Shown piece by piece: positions 39,448 to 48,886 of a stretch of DNA of 64,000 bases. Below the pieces are notes generated by a model that had not been told where the DNA came from, did no database searches, and saw nothing but the letters and a program-made list of their open reading frames with translations. The position numbers and the translations under genes are program-made. Origin of the DNA: Shewanella pneumatophori. GTDB lineage: Bacteria; Pseudomonadota; Gammaproteobacteria; Enterobacterales; Shewanellaceae. The stretch covers positions 186,001 through 250,000 of the forward strand of contig NZ_JAKILB010000004.1 of the NCBI RefSeq assembly GCF_023283895.1. The letters run 5' to 3'. Numbering within the stretch: the first letter of the stretch is position 1; each line of letters opens with the position of its first letter.

Positions 39448-41625
39448 TTAAATGGCGACTTTGTCATCATTAAGATCTATATTTTGATGGCTCTTCCATC
39501 TAGGCCAAAGGATATTGTCTTTATTACCATTGGTTTCAACTTTGACTATACCGCGCACAATACTTTTTTCGATATTAAGGTAAAGCGGTTTGCTGAAAAT
39601 TCCCGCGGAAGCAAAGTTGAGTGTTTTCATTGTGACAAAGTAATCTTGATTGCTACCTAAGGTTTTAGCCGCTGATAACATCATTTGTAAACTAGCAAAG
39701 TGCTGTTCGGCGCTAAGCTTAATTGCTGGGTCAGCTAATAGTGGCAGATGCAAAATACCCATATGCAGGCTAGTTTGGCCATGATTTTGATCAAGGATCT
39801 CTCTGAGCTTAGTTAACAAGTGGTTGGCTTCTATATTGCTGTCAAAACTCAGTAAAAAAACGCCGGGTCTAATAATGTAGCTTTTACAGGTTAAGCTGTT
39901 TTGGATGGCTAATAGCTGCTGCTTGTTCATGTTTGCATTGCACTCGTAGCCTTGAGTGAGATCTGAGTTGATTTGATCTGATAACGAAACAAGCGCAAGG
40001 GTTTTAATCTGACTGTGGTTAGTCTTGCTATAGTCAAACTTAAAGCTTAAATAATTAGCCTGTTGAGTAAATGGCTCTAATAGTTGAGTTTCTTGCAGAG
40101 TGTCATTGAGAAGCTTAGCCTTATTTTTTAGTCGCCATTGCTTGATGAGCAATAGCACTAAAAGACATAAAATGAATACACAAATAAGACTAATTAAGTG
40201 AGCGATATTTAGCTGATCACTTTTTTGCTGTAACTGTTTTTCAATTTTGCTGAGTTTAAGGTCGAGTTTCTGCTCTTTGATTTTTGACTGCTTTAAATCA
40301 AATTCGTCAGATGAAGGCTCTATTTGGCTGCGGATACCATTAAGCTTAAGCATACTAATATAGGCTTGCTCAAATTTACCTAATTGCTCTTGTGCCTTAG
40401 CGTGTTGTTCAAGCGCTTCACTTTGCTCATCGAGTAATTGTTTCGATTCCGCTATTTTCTCAGCTCTAGTGGCATACTCCGCCACGTCTTGCCAATTACC
40501 TATACTGGCACTGACTTCGGCAATGAGCAGGTCATTGTAAACTAAATAGTGTTCACTATTTCTTGCGCTAAAAATGGTATTTGCTTGCTTAAGGTTTGAT
40601 AACGAGTTTTTGGTGTCACCGATTTTAAAATAGATTTCACCCAGGTTATGCAGATTTAGTGCTAAGCCGATTTCATTGCCGAGTCTTCGTTCGATTTGCT
40701 GGGCATTAAGGTAGTAATCAACGGCTTGGTACCATTGTTCTTGGTTAGCATACACCATAGCGATAACCGTCATTGCCGATGACACGTAATTATCGTTTCC
40801 TAAGCGAGTGAATGACTCGGCTGCACTGCTAGCGGATGCTAGCGCTTCATCCCATGACTCTAAGTCACGGTACACTCGTGAAAGTTGTAGCTCAATATGG
40901 GCATTTTGAGATGAATTTTTGTCGCCAAGAGAGTGCTTAATTGCTGCGTTATAGTGCGATAATGATTTGCCAATCTGATTTTGTTTGTAAAAAAACTTGC
41001 CGAGCACCGATTCTACGTGAGCAACCAGGTAGTCATTGTCAATTTCTTTGGCTACTGCTGACAATTTTTGTAGATGAACAAGAGCTGTGTCGGGTTCACG
41101 TAAAATCATATGCATAACGCTGACATTCTCATGCAAAGTATAAAGCAGCACTCTGTCAGGGCTTTTGTTTGATTGCTCAATTAAGGTTATCGCTTGCTGG
41201 TAGTAGTCTATTGCGCTGTTGAAGTCTTGTTGACTGCGACCGACATAACGGCCTTTGAGCATTAATAAGTAGCTTTGATCAAAGTCGCTGACACTGATCT
41301 GTTCTAGCTGTTCAATCAGCCCGTTAGCTTGGATATAACGGTCTTTACTTTTATCATAAAGATCCATTTTTAGGCGTGCAGACAATTGAATATTGCGCAT
41401 TAACTCTGGCGCAGACAAAAGATGCCGTTTAGAAAATGCAGTAAATTGTTCCAAGGAAGTAAAGCGGGGTAATGAGGGGATCTCGTTATGAATACTTTGG
41501 GCTAATACCTTAGGGTTTTCCCGAAATTGCACTTCGGTTAGGACTTCATCGTCTGGCGCCGCATTGGCAGTACTGCTAATGAGTGACAGGAATAAAACTG
41601 AGAGTAGGGTAATGAAAATATGCAT
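39448..41625 (-). CDS. TPR-repeat membrane protein with degenerate GGDEF-like C-terminus
   Basis: This 725-residue protein has a signal peptide ending at ANA-A (residue 23) and about eight tetratricopeptide-like repeats (about 90-420; for example ALNLHNLGEIYFKIGDTKNS). A coiled coil and one membrane helix (LISLICVFILCLLVLLLI, about 477) follow. The cytoplasmic 230 residues have the strand spacing of GGDEF domains (YIIRPGVFLLSFDSN in place of R-GGDEF-hhhh), but no catalytic residues remain. It may be a sensor that lost cyclase activity; this last reading is tentative. It is divergent from the M61 peptidase. Confidence 0.7.
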   Translation of the reverse strand: MHIFITLLSVLFLSLISSTANAAPDDEVLTEVQFRENPKVLAQSIHNEIPSLPRFTSLEQFTAFSKRHLLSAPELMRNIQLSARLKMDLYDKSKDRYIQANGLIEQLEQISVSDFDQSYLLMLKGRYVGRSQQDFNSAIDYYQQAITLIEQSNKSPDRVLLYTLHENVSVMHMILREPDTALVHLQKLSAVAKEIDNDYLVAHVESVLGKFFYKQNQIGKSLSHYNAAIKHSLGDKNSSQNAHIELQLSRVYRDLESWDEALASASSAAESFTRLGNDNYVSSAMTVIAMVYANQEQWYQAVDYYLNAQQIERRLGNEIGLALNLHNLGEIYFKIGDTKNSLSNLKQANTIFSARNSEHYLVYNDLLIAEVSASIGNWQDVAEYATRAEKIAESKQLLDEQSEALEQHAKAQEQLGKFEQAYISMLKLNGIRSQIEPSSDEFDLKQSKIKEQKLDLKLSKIEKQLQQKSDQLNIAHLISLICVFILCLLVLLLIKQWRLKNKAKLLNDTLQETQLLEPFTQQANYLSFKFDYSKTNHSQIKTLALVSLSDQINSDLTQGYECNANMNKQQLLAIQNSLTCKSYIIRPGVFLLSFDSNIEANHLLTKLREILDQNHGQTSLHMGILHLPLLADPAIKLSAEQHFASLQMMLSAAKTLGSNQDYFVTMKTLNFASAGIFSKPLYLNIEKSIVRGIVKVETNGNKDNILWPRWKSHQNIDLNDDKVAI

Positions 41626-41752
41626 TAAAATGCCGATCCTTGTACTTAATCGTTAGATTAAGTGGCTATTTTTGTAATTCTATTGGCCTAATTAAGTCTA
41701 ATGTTATATTTTTCCGACTTAACGAAAACAATAATAACAGAAGGACGCGATA

Positions 41753-43558
41753 GTGAAACCTGTAGTTCCCTTTATCTTAACTTTTAGTGCTTTAGCTTGT
41801 ACTAATGCATTTGCCGATGTTGACTATTCGATTGACTTAACTAGCCCTGAGCATCACTTGGCTAAAGTACAAGTCACATTTCCTGAAACAACAGCTGACT
41901 CTCTTTTGGTTAACTTGCCTGTATGGCGTACGGGTAAGTATCAAGTATTACCCCTTGCTGATGCGGTTAGGAGTTTCACTGCAACAGATGAGAGCGGCAA
42001 AGTATTACCTTGGTCTAGAACTGCAAGTGGTGAATGGACAGTTGCTTTAACTGAGCCTGCTAGCGTAACAGTGAACTATCAGCTTTATGCCAATAAGCTT
42101 GGTCAGCGCGTGAATCATATTGATGCTTCTCATGCGTTTTTAGACGCTAGCGGTACCTTCGTTTACAGCCCTGAGTTCAGAAATGAACCGATTAATGTAT
42201 CGCTAAAAGTGCCTAGTAGCTGGAAAAGTTATTCGGGAATGGATAGCGGTAGCAAAGCGCACTCATTTACAGCGGCTAACTACGATATCTTAGTTGATTC
42301 GCCTATCGAAACAGGGGTTAGCAAGCATCGTGAGTTTAGCGCCGATGGTCGCCAATATGAATTGGTTGTATGGGGTGAAGGCAACTACGATATTGATCAA
42401 ATGGTCACAGACTTAACTAAATTGAGTGGCCAAGCTGAGGTGATTTGGGACGACTACCCGTTTGAACGTTATGTGTATATGGTGCACGCTACCAGTGGCG
42501 CACGCGGTGCAACTGAGCATTTGAATTCAACGATTATTCAGCGTCCACGCTTTAGCTATCGTGAACGTGCTGATTATTTAGGTTTTATTAAAACCGCTTC
42601 CCATGAGTTTATCCACACATGGAATGTTAAGGCTTACCGACCTGACGGCTTAGTTCCTTATAACTACCAAGATGAAGAGATCACCGAGCTGTTATGGATA
42701 GCTGAAGGTTCAACCAGTTATTTCCAGAGCCAGTTGTTACTGCGCGCGGGCGTAATGACTGCAAAAGAGTTCTTTGAAGACTTAGCTAAGCGAGTCGCAC
42801 AAAGCCAAAAAACGCCAGGCCGCGAAATTCAATCTATTGCCAGTGCAAGTGCTAATCAATGGGCTAGTAGCGGCGGAGATTACGCGGTTAACCACAGCAC
42901 TAATATCTATTCTGAAGGCTATTTAACATCGCTTGCGTTAGATTTTTCGTTGATTGAAGCAACCGACCTAAAAGGTTCTTATCGCGATGTTCATCGTAAG
43001 CTTTACAATGAACACAGATTGCCTGCTGGATTCACTATTGCTGATGTGAAAGCCATTTTAGCTGATGTGTCAGGTAAGAGTTATGAAAGCTGGTGGCAAC
43101 AGTATGTCAATTCGCCAGTAAGCTTAGATTTTGACGCTATGTTGGCGCAAGCGGGTTTGGAATTGACCCACGGCAAAGATGCTAAAGTTGAAGCCTTTAC
43201 CGGCGTTACCTTAAAGTCTGGCTCTTTAGTCTTATCTCATGTGCTGCGTAACGGTCCTGCTTGGAATGCTGGCATTGTACTAGCAGATGAAATTGTCGCG
43301 ATTAATGGACTGAAGGTTACTGCTGATGGGTTTGCATCACGCATCAATGATTTTAAGCCAGGCGATAGCATCAAGGTGACACTGTTTAGCAATGATAAAC
43401 TTAAAGATGTCGAGCTAAAGCTAGGTGAAAAACAAAGCGGTAAACTTGCGATCAAAGCGGTTAAAAAGCCGAGTCGCGCCCAAAAAGCATTTTTCAAAGC
43501 TTGGTTAGGTGTTGATTGGCCATTTGATAAAGACGGTCAGTTTAAGTCCGTTAAGTAA
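41753..43558 (+). CDS. exported M61-family glycyl aminopeptidase with PDZ domain
   Basis: This is a 601-residue protein with a signal peptide (cleavage near AFA-D, residue 22). The zinc site is HEFIHTWN (His284, Glu285, His288) with the downstream Glu in LLWIAEGSTSYF. A PDZ domain follows (VLRNGPAWNAGIVLADEIVAINGL, about 495-545), as in the Sphingomonas glycyl aminopeptidase family. The start is GTG 41753 with AAGGA eight bases upstream. It probably trims peptides with N-terminal Gly or Ala in the periplasm. A terminator follows. Confidence 0.92.
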   Translation: MKPVVPFILTFSALACTNAFADVDYSIDLTSPEHHLAKVQVTFPETTADSLLVNLPVWRTGKYQVLPLADAVRSFTATDESGKVLPWSRTASGEWTVALTEPASVTVNYQLYANKLGQRVNHIDASHAFLDASGTFVYSPEFRNEPINVSLKVPSSWKSYSGMDSGSKAHSFTAANYDILVDSPIETGVSKHREFSADGRQYELVVWGEGNYDIDQMVTDLTKLSGQAEVIWDDYPFERYVYMVHATSGARGATEHLNSTIIQRPRFSYRERADYLGFIKTASHEFIHTWNVKAYRPDGLVPYNYQDEEITELLWIAEGSTSYFQSQLLLRAGVMTAKEFFEDLAKRVAQSQKTPGREIQSIASASANQWASSGGDYAVNHSTNIYSEGYLTSLALDFSLIEATDLKGSYRDVHRKLYNEHRLPAGFTIADVKAILADVSGKSYESWWQQYVNSPVSLDFDAMLAQAGLELTHGKDAKVEAFTGVTLKSGSLVLSHVLRNGPAWNAGIVLADEIVAINGLKVTADGFASRINDFKPGDSIKVTLFSNDKLKDVELKLGEKQSGKLAIKAVKKPSRAQKAFFKAWLGVDWPFDKDGQFKSVK

Positions 43559-43582
43559 GCTTTTAAGTTGTTTACTGAATAC

Positions 43583-43608
43583 AAAAGGCGCCAATAGGCG
43601 CCTTTTTT
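43583..43608. terminator. bidirectional terminator between M61 peptidase and rdgC
   Basis: AAAAGGCGCC-AATA-GGCGCCTTTTTT is a compact GC-rich stem with A and T runs. Confidence 0.9.
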
Positions 43609-43636
43609 CTGATGTAGCAATCAATGAGCAGGTAAG

Positions 43637-44548
43637 TTAGATACTATCTTCTAGGCCGCCCAGCGCATCAACGGTTGCATTAATTAGTGCGATAAGCTCA
43701 CTGCTCATTAGTGCAAAGTCGGCATCTAGTCTTGCCATAGGGTCATCGTTGCCTAAATCGTCATTGCCAGCTCTGAACTCTTCAGAGAACTTAAGACGTT
43801 TAATCGCTGCATCAGATTGTAGTAAAAACGCAATTGATTGACCGAAGTGTAATGCAAGCTTATGCACTTGCTTACCGACTTCAATGTGAGCCAGTACTTC
43901 GTTTTCACTTAAGTCTTGCTGCTTAAAACGAACAATGCCGCCTTCATCTGAATCACTCTTTAGCTCTGCTTCATCTTGCATTTCAAAGGCTGCAGGTGTT
44001 TTACCTTCTTTAAGCCATTCAGTTAGCTGAGTTTCAATGGGGGTTTTAAAGCTCATTGGGATAATTGGTAACGTGCCAATTGCTTTACGTAGCAGAGCCA
44101 TCAACTCTTCAGACTTAGCAGCACTTGAGCTGTCGACCAAGATCATTTGAATTTCAGGTAGAATTAGGGCGCGTATTTGACTGCGACGAGAAAATGCACG
44201 AGGCAGTAAGGTTGTCGTGATCTCGTCTTTTAGCGCGTCTTTTTCTTTCTTGGCTAATTTACGGTTTTCTTGGTCTTCAATTAGGTTTACTTTCTCTTCA
44301 AGGGCTTCTTTTACCACTTGTGAAGGAAGGATCTTTTCTTCTTTGGTTGCACATACTAGGTGTCTGTCACCCGCAGTGTGAATAAGGGTTTCACCATGCT
44401 TACCCATTGCTTTTGAGAAACCGAACTTACTGATATCTTGGCTTGAGCAAGGAGAGAAAGTGAAGTCTTCCAGTGATTTTTCTAGTGACTCAGGGTCAAC
44501 AGAGAAAGGCTTGTTAAAGCGGTATACAGTTAGATTTTTAAACCACAT
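43637..44548 (-). CDS. rdgC: recombination-associated protein RdgC
   Basis: This 303-residue DNA-binding protein forms a ring dimer around duplex DNA and limits RecA. Family features are the start [11 protein letters not shown], the segment [11 protein letters not shown], and the helical region with [17 protein letters not shown]. The length matches the family exactly. It is divergent from the porin gene; the 290 bases between hold the porin's Pho box. Confidence 0.95.
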   Translation of the reverse strand: MWFKNLTVYRFNKPFSVDPESLEKSLEDFTFSPCSSQDISKFGFSKAMGKHGETLIHTAGDRHLVCATKEEKILPSQVVKEALEEKVNLIEDQENRKLAKKEKDALKDEITTTLLPRAFSRRSQIRALILPEIQMILVDSSSAAKSEELMALLRKAIGTLPIIPMSFKTPIETQLTEWLKEGKTPAAFEMQDEAELKSDSDEGGIVRFKQQDLSENEVLAHIEVGKQVHKLALHFGQSIAFLLQSDAAIKRLKFSEEFRAGNDDLGNDDPMARLDADFALMSSELIALINATVDALGGLEDSI

Positions 44549-44644
44549 AGATTAAGTGCTCAGTCAAAATTAAAGCCGCAGTGTAAGCCATTGTCGGGTT
44601 CGGGTAAACCGCGATATGAGGATACTCAAGCTGGCAAAAATGAC

Positions 44645-44662
44645 ATTTCATTAAACTGTCAC
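44645..44662 (+). promoter_or_regulatory. Pho box upstream of the porin
   Basis: ATTTCAT-TAAA-CTGTCAC: two 7-base half sites separated by four bases, agreeing at 5 and 6 of 7 positions with CTGTCAT. It lies about 180 bases before the porin start and close to phoB-phoR. This predicts PhoB activation under phosphate limitation. Confidence 0.7.
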
Positions 44663-44839
44663 ATTTCTATAGCTTATGCTCAAAGCCTTGATAGCACTAG
44701 GCTACGGCAAAGTGCAGGCTTTATTTTGTAGTTTACAAGGCTTGATTCATCCTTTACTGAAATAAAAATGCAACAAACCGTCTTCATTATGGCGCTCGTC
44801 CAAACCAATAACCAAGACGAATAACGTCAAAAGGATTAA

Positions 44840-45790
44840 ATGATGAACGTTTTTTGTAAAACTCTAATCGCTTCAGCTCTTACTACTGCAACTCTTTCTT
44901 CTGCTTACGCAGCAGACCCATTAACGGTATACGGCAAGCTAAATGTCACTGCACAGTCAAATGACGTGAACGATGAGTCAACGACAACTATTCAATCAAA
45001 TGCTTCTCGTTTTGGTGTTAAAGGTGCTTTTGAACTAAGCAGTTCTTTAGAAGCGTTTTACACAGTTGAATATGAAGTAGACACAGGTGATGACGCTAAA
45101 GAAAACTTTAAAGCGCGTAATCAGTTTGTTGGTTTAAGAGGTAACTTCGGTGCATTCTCTGTGGGTCGTAACGACACAATGCTTAAAGTATCGCAAGGTA
45201 AAGTAGACCAGTTTAATGACTTGTCTGGTGACTTGAAAAACCTATTTAAAGGTGAAAACCGTATCGAGCAAACAGCGACTTATATCACACCATCATTTAG
45301 TGGTTTTAAAGTAGGTGTAACATATGCCGCTGATGGCGCTAAGTCTCAGTATAGCCAAGACGGTTTCAGTGTTGCGGCTATGTATGGTGATTCAGGTTTG
45401 AAGAAATCACCAATTTACGCTTCTGTTGCCTATGACTCAGATGTAAAAGGCTATGAGGTTGTGCGTGCAACTGTTCAAGGTAAAATTGCTGGCTTTAAGT
45501 TAGGCGGTATGTACCAGCAAGAAGAGAAAACATACGGTGATGACGGTGTTGCAACTGTGGGCGCTGAAAGCAAGTCTGGTTACCTATTAAGTGCAGCTTA
45601 CCAGATTGAAGCGGTAGTATTGAAAGCTCAGTATCAAGATATGGAAGATAAAGGTGAGTCTTGGTCGCTAGGTGGTGATTACAAGCTAGGTAAGCCAACT
45701 AAACTATTTGCTTTCTACACTAATCGTTCATACGAAAACATCGACAACGATGATAGCTACTTTGGTGTAGGACTTGAGCACAAGTTCTAA
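44840..45790 (+). CDS. outer-membrane porin (OmpC-like, Gram-negative porin family)
   Basis: This 316-residue protein has a signal peptide ending AYA-A (residue 25), then DPLTVYGKLNVT, the classic first strand of trimeric porins. Alternating beta-strand patterns run throughout (FVGLRGNFGAFSVGRND is the conserved strand 3-4 segment), and the last residue is Phe (GLEHKF), the BAM recognition signal. A Pho box lies upstream, suggesting uptake of phosphate under starvation. The start region AATGATGAAC (44839-44848) is the exact complement of the seed of the small RNAs at 52.8-54.5 kb. Two in-frame ATGs (44840, 44843) both fit AAGGA. Confidence 0.93.
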   Translation: MMNVFCKTLIASALTTATLSSAYAADPLTVYGKLNVTAQSNDVNDESTTTIQSNASRFGVKGAFELSSSLEAFYTVEYEVDTGDDAKENFKARNQFVGLRGNFGAFSVGRNDTMLKVSQGKVDQFNDLSGDLKNLFKGENRIEQTATYITPSFSGFKVGVTYAADGAKSQYSQDGFSVAAMYGDSGLKKSPIYASVAYDSDVKGYEVVRATVQGKIAGFKLGGMYQQEEKTYGDDGVATVGAESKSGYLLSAAYQIEAVVLKAQYQDMEDKGESWSLGGDYKLGKPTKLFAFYTNRSYENIDNDDSYFGVGLEHKF

Positions 45791-45856
45791 ATTAAACAGC
45801 TTTAAGCAAGCTAGTTGAACAAGACTTTGTGAGTTGGTCTGCTAGCTAAGTAAATC

Positions 45857-45882
45857 AAAAAGGGGCTTTAGAGCCCCTTTTT
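45857..45882 (+). terminator. terminator of the porin gene
   Basis: AAAAAGGGGCT-TTAG-AGCCCCTTTTT. Confidence 0.92.
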
Positions 45883-46298
45883 GAGGTCTAAATAAAGCCA
45901 CGCGTTTGTTATGTTGGTCAGTTCAAGTTTTCTAGGCTAGTCGTTTAAACGAGTAAAAAGAGTGCAGATAGCCATTTAAAGGTTTTGCTGCCCGCTTAAT
46001 CGGTTTTAATTGAGGTTTTGTTTCGCTAACAGCTAGTGGTTAAGGTTGGCTGATCACTATGCTCTCAGGATTAAATATTTAGCACTAAACACCCAGGATT
46101 AAGGGCTCAGGATTAAGTACCCAGTATTGAGCTTGGTGTTAAGCAGAGTTTGGATGAATATTAATTACAGTTTTATCTTCTCTAGGAGTGTGGTTATATC
46201 AAAACTTAAGCAATGTGGCGGTTATTTCAGCTTGTTGATATAAGCTACTAAGAATAATTATGACAAAAATATCACTTAATATGGCAAAATATCGGGGT

Positions 46299-46316
46299 GT
46301 TTAATATTAATGTCAT
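46299..46316 (+). promoter_or_regulatory. possible Pho box upstream of phoB
   Basis: GTTTAAT-ATTA-ATGTCAT: the second half site agrees well (6 of 7) with CTGTCAT, the first poorly (4 of 7). It lies 51 bases before the phoB start. Autoregulation of phoB is usual in the family. Confidence 0.4.
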
Positions 46317-46366
46317 AAAAGTGACCAATAATAGCATCGTAGAAATTCACTGATAGAAGATCGATT

Positions 46367-47056
46367 ATGACTGCACGGATTTTGATAGTTGAAGATGAGT
46401 TAGCCATCCGCGAGATGCTGACTTTTGTTTTGGAACAGCATGGTTATACCACTGTGGCTGCCGAGGATTATGACTCAGCATTAGATATGTTAACTGAGCC
46501 TTATCCTGACCTAGTATTGCTTGATTGGATGTTCCCTGGTGGCAGCGGTATTCAATTAGCTAAGCGTTTACGTCAAGATGAATTCACCCGTCATATTCCT
46601 ATCATAATGTTGACTGCACGTGGTGAAGAAGAAGATAAAGTGCGCGGCCTAGAAGTTGGTGCTGATGATTTTATTACTAAACCATTTTCACCAAAGGAAT
46701 TGGTTGCACGTATTAAAGCTGTAATGCGCCGCAGTGCACCAACATGTTTAGAAGATCCAATCGATGTTCAAGGATTGCAATTAGATCCTGTTAGTCATCG
46801 TGTGACGGTTGGCGATCAAGTGCTAGATATGGGGCCTACAGAGTTTCGCTTACTGCACTTTTTTATGACTCACCAAGAGCGTGTTTATAGCCGTGAGCAA
46901 CTGCTTGACAATGTATGGGGAACTAACGTCTACGTAGAAGATCGCACCGTTGATGTGCATATCAGGCGTTTGCGTAAAGCTGTTACTCACTCTGGGCATG
47001 ATCGCTTAATCCAAACCGTTCGTGGTGCTGGTTACCGTTTTTCAACAAGACTTTAG
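46367..47056 (+). CDS. phoB: phosphate regulon response regulator PhoB
   Basis: This 229-residue regulator has a receiver domain with the phospho-acceptor Asp53 ([11 protein letters not shown]), acidic pocket IVEDE, Thr in MLTARGEE and Lys in [14 protein letters not shown]. An OmpR-type winged helix follows ([31 protein letters not shown]...[11 protein letters not shown]), nearly identical in pattern to E. coli PhoB. phoR follows after an unusually wide gap of 346 bases. Confidence 0.95.
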   Translation: MTARILIVEDELAIREMLTFVLEQHGYTTVAAEDYDSALDMLTEPYPDLVLLDWMFPGGSGIQLAKRLRQDEFTRHIPIIMLTARGEEEDKVRGLEVGADDFITKPFSPKELVARIKAVMRRSAPTCLEDPIDVQGLQLDPVSHRVTVGDQVLDMGPTEFRLLHFFMTHQERVYSREQLLDNVWGTNVYVEDRTVDVHIRRLRKAVTHSGHDRLIQTVRGAGYRFSTRL

Positions 47057-47402
47057 TTGTTATTACTATCACACTAAATGGGTGATTGATTCAAAGCCTC
47101 GGGCTTTTCTATTGAAGCAGCACTAATGAGTAAGCAGCTTATTGCTTGTAAGCTCAACACTGCAACTAAATAGAATAGCAAAGAGGCTTGTGCTGTGCGG
47201 ATTTCAAAGCTGTGTATATTGGCTTAAGTGTTTTAGGCATAAAGTAATTTCTACTGCAATTATCTGTCTTGTCTATATAGCTTTGAGTTCCCGCTGAATG
47301 ATCATGTTATTTAATGCGATTGCTATTGTTCCCATATGCACAAGGTTGCTTTTACGTTATCTTGTGCCAAGTCCTCCTGTATGGTCGTAATATTGGTTAA
47401 AT
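47057..47402. other. gap between phoB and phoR
   Basis: These 346 bases hold no gene. A short hairpin AAAGCC-TC-GGGCTTTT at 47093-47108 could terminate part of the phoB transcripts. phoR lacks a clear ribosome site at its ATG. Two-component operons normally have little or no gap here. Confidence 0.5.
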
Positions 47403-48701
47403 ATGTTTGATTCATATTCTGGGTACCGTTTAGTTTCTCATTTAGCTATTTATTTAACGCTATGTTTAGTGGTTGGTTTATTGCTAGGTGAAGTCGTATG
47501 GATCTTATTATTAGGTTCATTTTGCTTGTTACTTTGGCATTACAGACAACTCTCTAGGCTCAATTTCTGGTTATGGCACGATCGCCGTTTAACTCCTCCA
47601 AACGGCAGGGGCAGCTGGGAAGGGGTATTCAATGGTATTTATCGTTTGCAGGGGAAGAATCGTAAGCGGGTATCACAGCTTGCCTTTTTACTTGGGCGAT
47701 TTAGACAAGGTGCTGAAGCACTACCCGACGCTGCAGTAGTATTGGATTCAGAACACAATATTTTATGGTGTAACAAACTCGCGCAACTGTTATTAGGCTT
47801 TGTATGGCCGCAAGATAATGGTCAGCGTATTGATAACTTAATTCGCCACCCAGACTTTTCTGCCTACCTTAAAAGCAATGAATATAACGAACCGCTAGAG
47901 TTGCCATCACCGCAATCTGAAGGGCATATTCTTGAAATTCGCATTATGGGATATGGCGCTGGTCAGCTATTGCTCATTGCTCGCGATATTACCAGAGTAA
48001 GACAATTAGAAGGCATGCGTAAAGAGTTTGTGGCCAATGTTTCCCATGAGCTTAAAACGCCATTAACTGTGCTACAGGGGTATTTGGAAATGATGCAGTC
48101 AATGGCTGAACCCGATTCTCCAAATTTGCGTGCCATGGAGCAGATGCAGCAACAAACTACACGTATGCGCTCTATGGTAGAGCAGCTACTGGCACTTTCG
48201 CGGATTGAAGATGCAAGCGATGTAAACTTAGAAATTAAAGTTAGCATGGCGCAGATGATGGATATTTTACGTGATGAGGCACTAGCCTTGGCGCAAGACC
48301 AATATGAAGTGACTTTCTACTGTGAACCAGGCTTAGATGTATATGGTAACGAGCTACAACTGCGAAGCGTATGCTCTAACTTAATATCCAATGCAATCCG
48401 CTATACCGAGCCCGGCGGTAAAATTGAGGTTAGCTGGCGCAAAATCGCTTCTGGCGGTTTGTTTAGCGTTAAAGATAACGGTGAAGGAATCGCACCGCAG
48501 CATATTGGCCGCTTAACAGAGCGTTTTTATCGAGTTGACAGCGCTCGTTCTAGACAAAGTGGTGGCACAGGCTTAGGACTCGCGATTACTAAGCACGCGT
48601 TAAATCATCATCAAAGTGAGCTTAATATTGCCAGCCAACTCGGCAAAGGCAGTACCTTTAGCTTTGTTATTTCATCAAATTTGATTGATTATAATCCGTA
48701 A
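47403..48701 (+). CDS. phoR: phosphate regulon sensor histidine kinase PhoR
   Basis: This is a 432-residue kinase. Two N-terminal membrane helices (about 12-47) with almost no periplasmic loop, as in PhoR, are followed by a basic region and a PAS domain (LPDAAVVLDSEHNILWCN, about 107-195). The H-box NVSHELKTPL carries His215. The ATPase has N (SNLISNAIRYT), G1 (VKDNGEGI) and G2 (GGTGLGLAI) boxes. It senses phosphate status through the Pst transporter and PhoU. A terminator follows. Confidence 0.95.
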   Translation: MFDSYSGYRLVSHLAIYLTLCLVVGLLLGEVVWILLLGSFCLLLWHYRQLSRLNFWLWHDRRLTPPNGRGSWEGVFNGIYRLQGKNRKRVSQLAFLLGRFRQGAEALPDAAVVLDSEHNILWCNKLAQLLLGFVWPQDNGQRIDNLIRHPDFSAYLKSNEYNEPLELPSPQSEGHILEIRIMGYGAGQLLLIARDITRVRQLEGMRKEFVANVSHELKTPLTVLQGYLEMMQSMAEPDSPNLRAMEQMQQQTTRMRSMVEQLLALSRIEDASDVNLEIKVSMAQMMDILRDEALALAQDQYEVTFYCEPGLDVYGNELQLRSVCSNLISNAIRYTEPGGKIEVSWRKIASGGLFSVKDNGEGIAPQHIGRLTERFYRVDSARSRQSGGTGLGLAITKHALNHHQSELNIASQLGKGSTFSFVISSNLIDYNP

Positions 48702-48733
48702 AACGCAGTTAACTGTTAAAATAAAATTCATAT

Positions 48734-48760
48734 AAAAACAGGCTTTTGCCTGTTTTTTTT
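48734..48760 (+). terminator. terminator of phoR
   Basis: AACAGGC-TTTT-GCCTGTT followed by a run of eight T. Confidence 0.9.
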
Positions 48761-48785
48761 ATATTTAAGCTTAAATTGGATTGGT

Positions 48786-48825
48786 TTGTCATCGAAGTGT
48801 CATTAACTAGTAATAGACTTGTCAT
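48786..48825 (+). promoter_or_regulatory. tandem Pho boxes upstream of pstS
   Basis: Half sites with an 11-base period are TTGTCAT (48786), GTGTCAT (48797), TAGTAAT (48808) and TTGTCAT (48819), possibly continuing as CGAGTCA (48830). Three match CTGTCAT at 6 of 7. This indicates strong PhoB activation of pstS. Confidence 0.85.
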
Positions 48826-48886
48826 CAATCGAGTCAATACTGACAGCGTTTTAAGAAACCAAGATAGATAAACACTGGAGCAAAGA

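Larger units (their letters stand above)
45791..46366. other. region between porin and phoB
   Basis: These 576 bases hold the porin terminator (45857-45882), then a gene-free part. Between 46060 and 46140 short degenerate repeats occur (CAGGATTAA three times with TAGCACTAAACAC). A possible Pho box lies just before phoB. No gene is supported. Confidence 0.5.
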
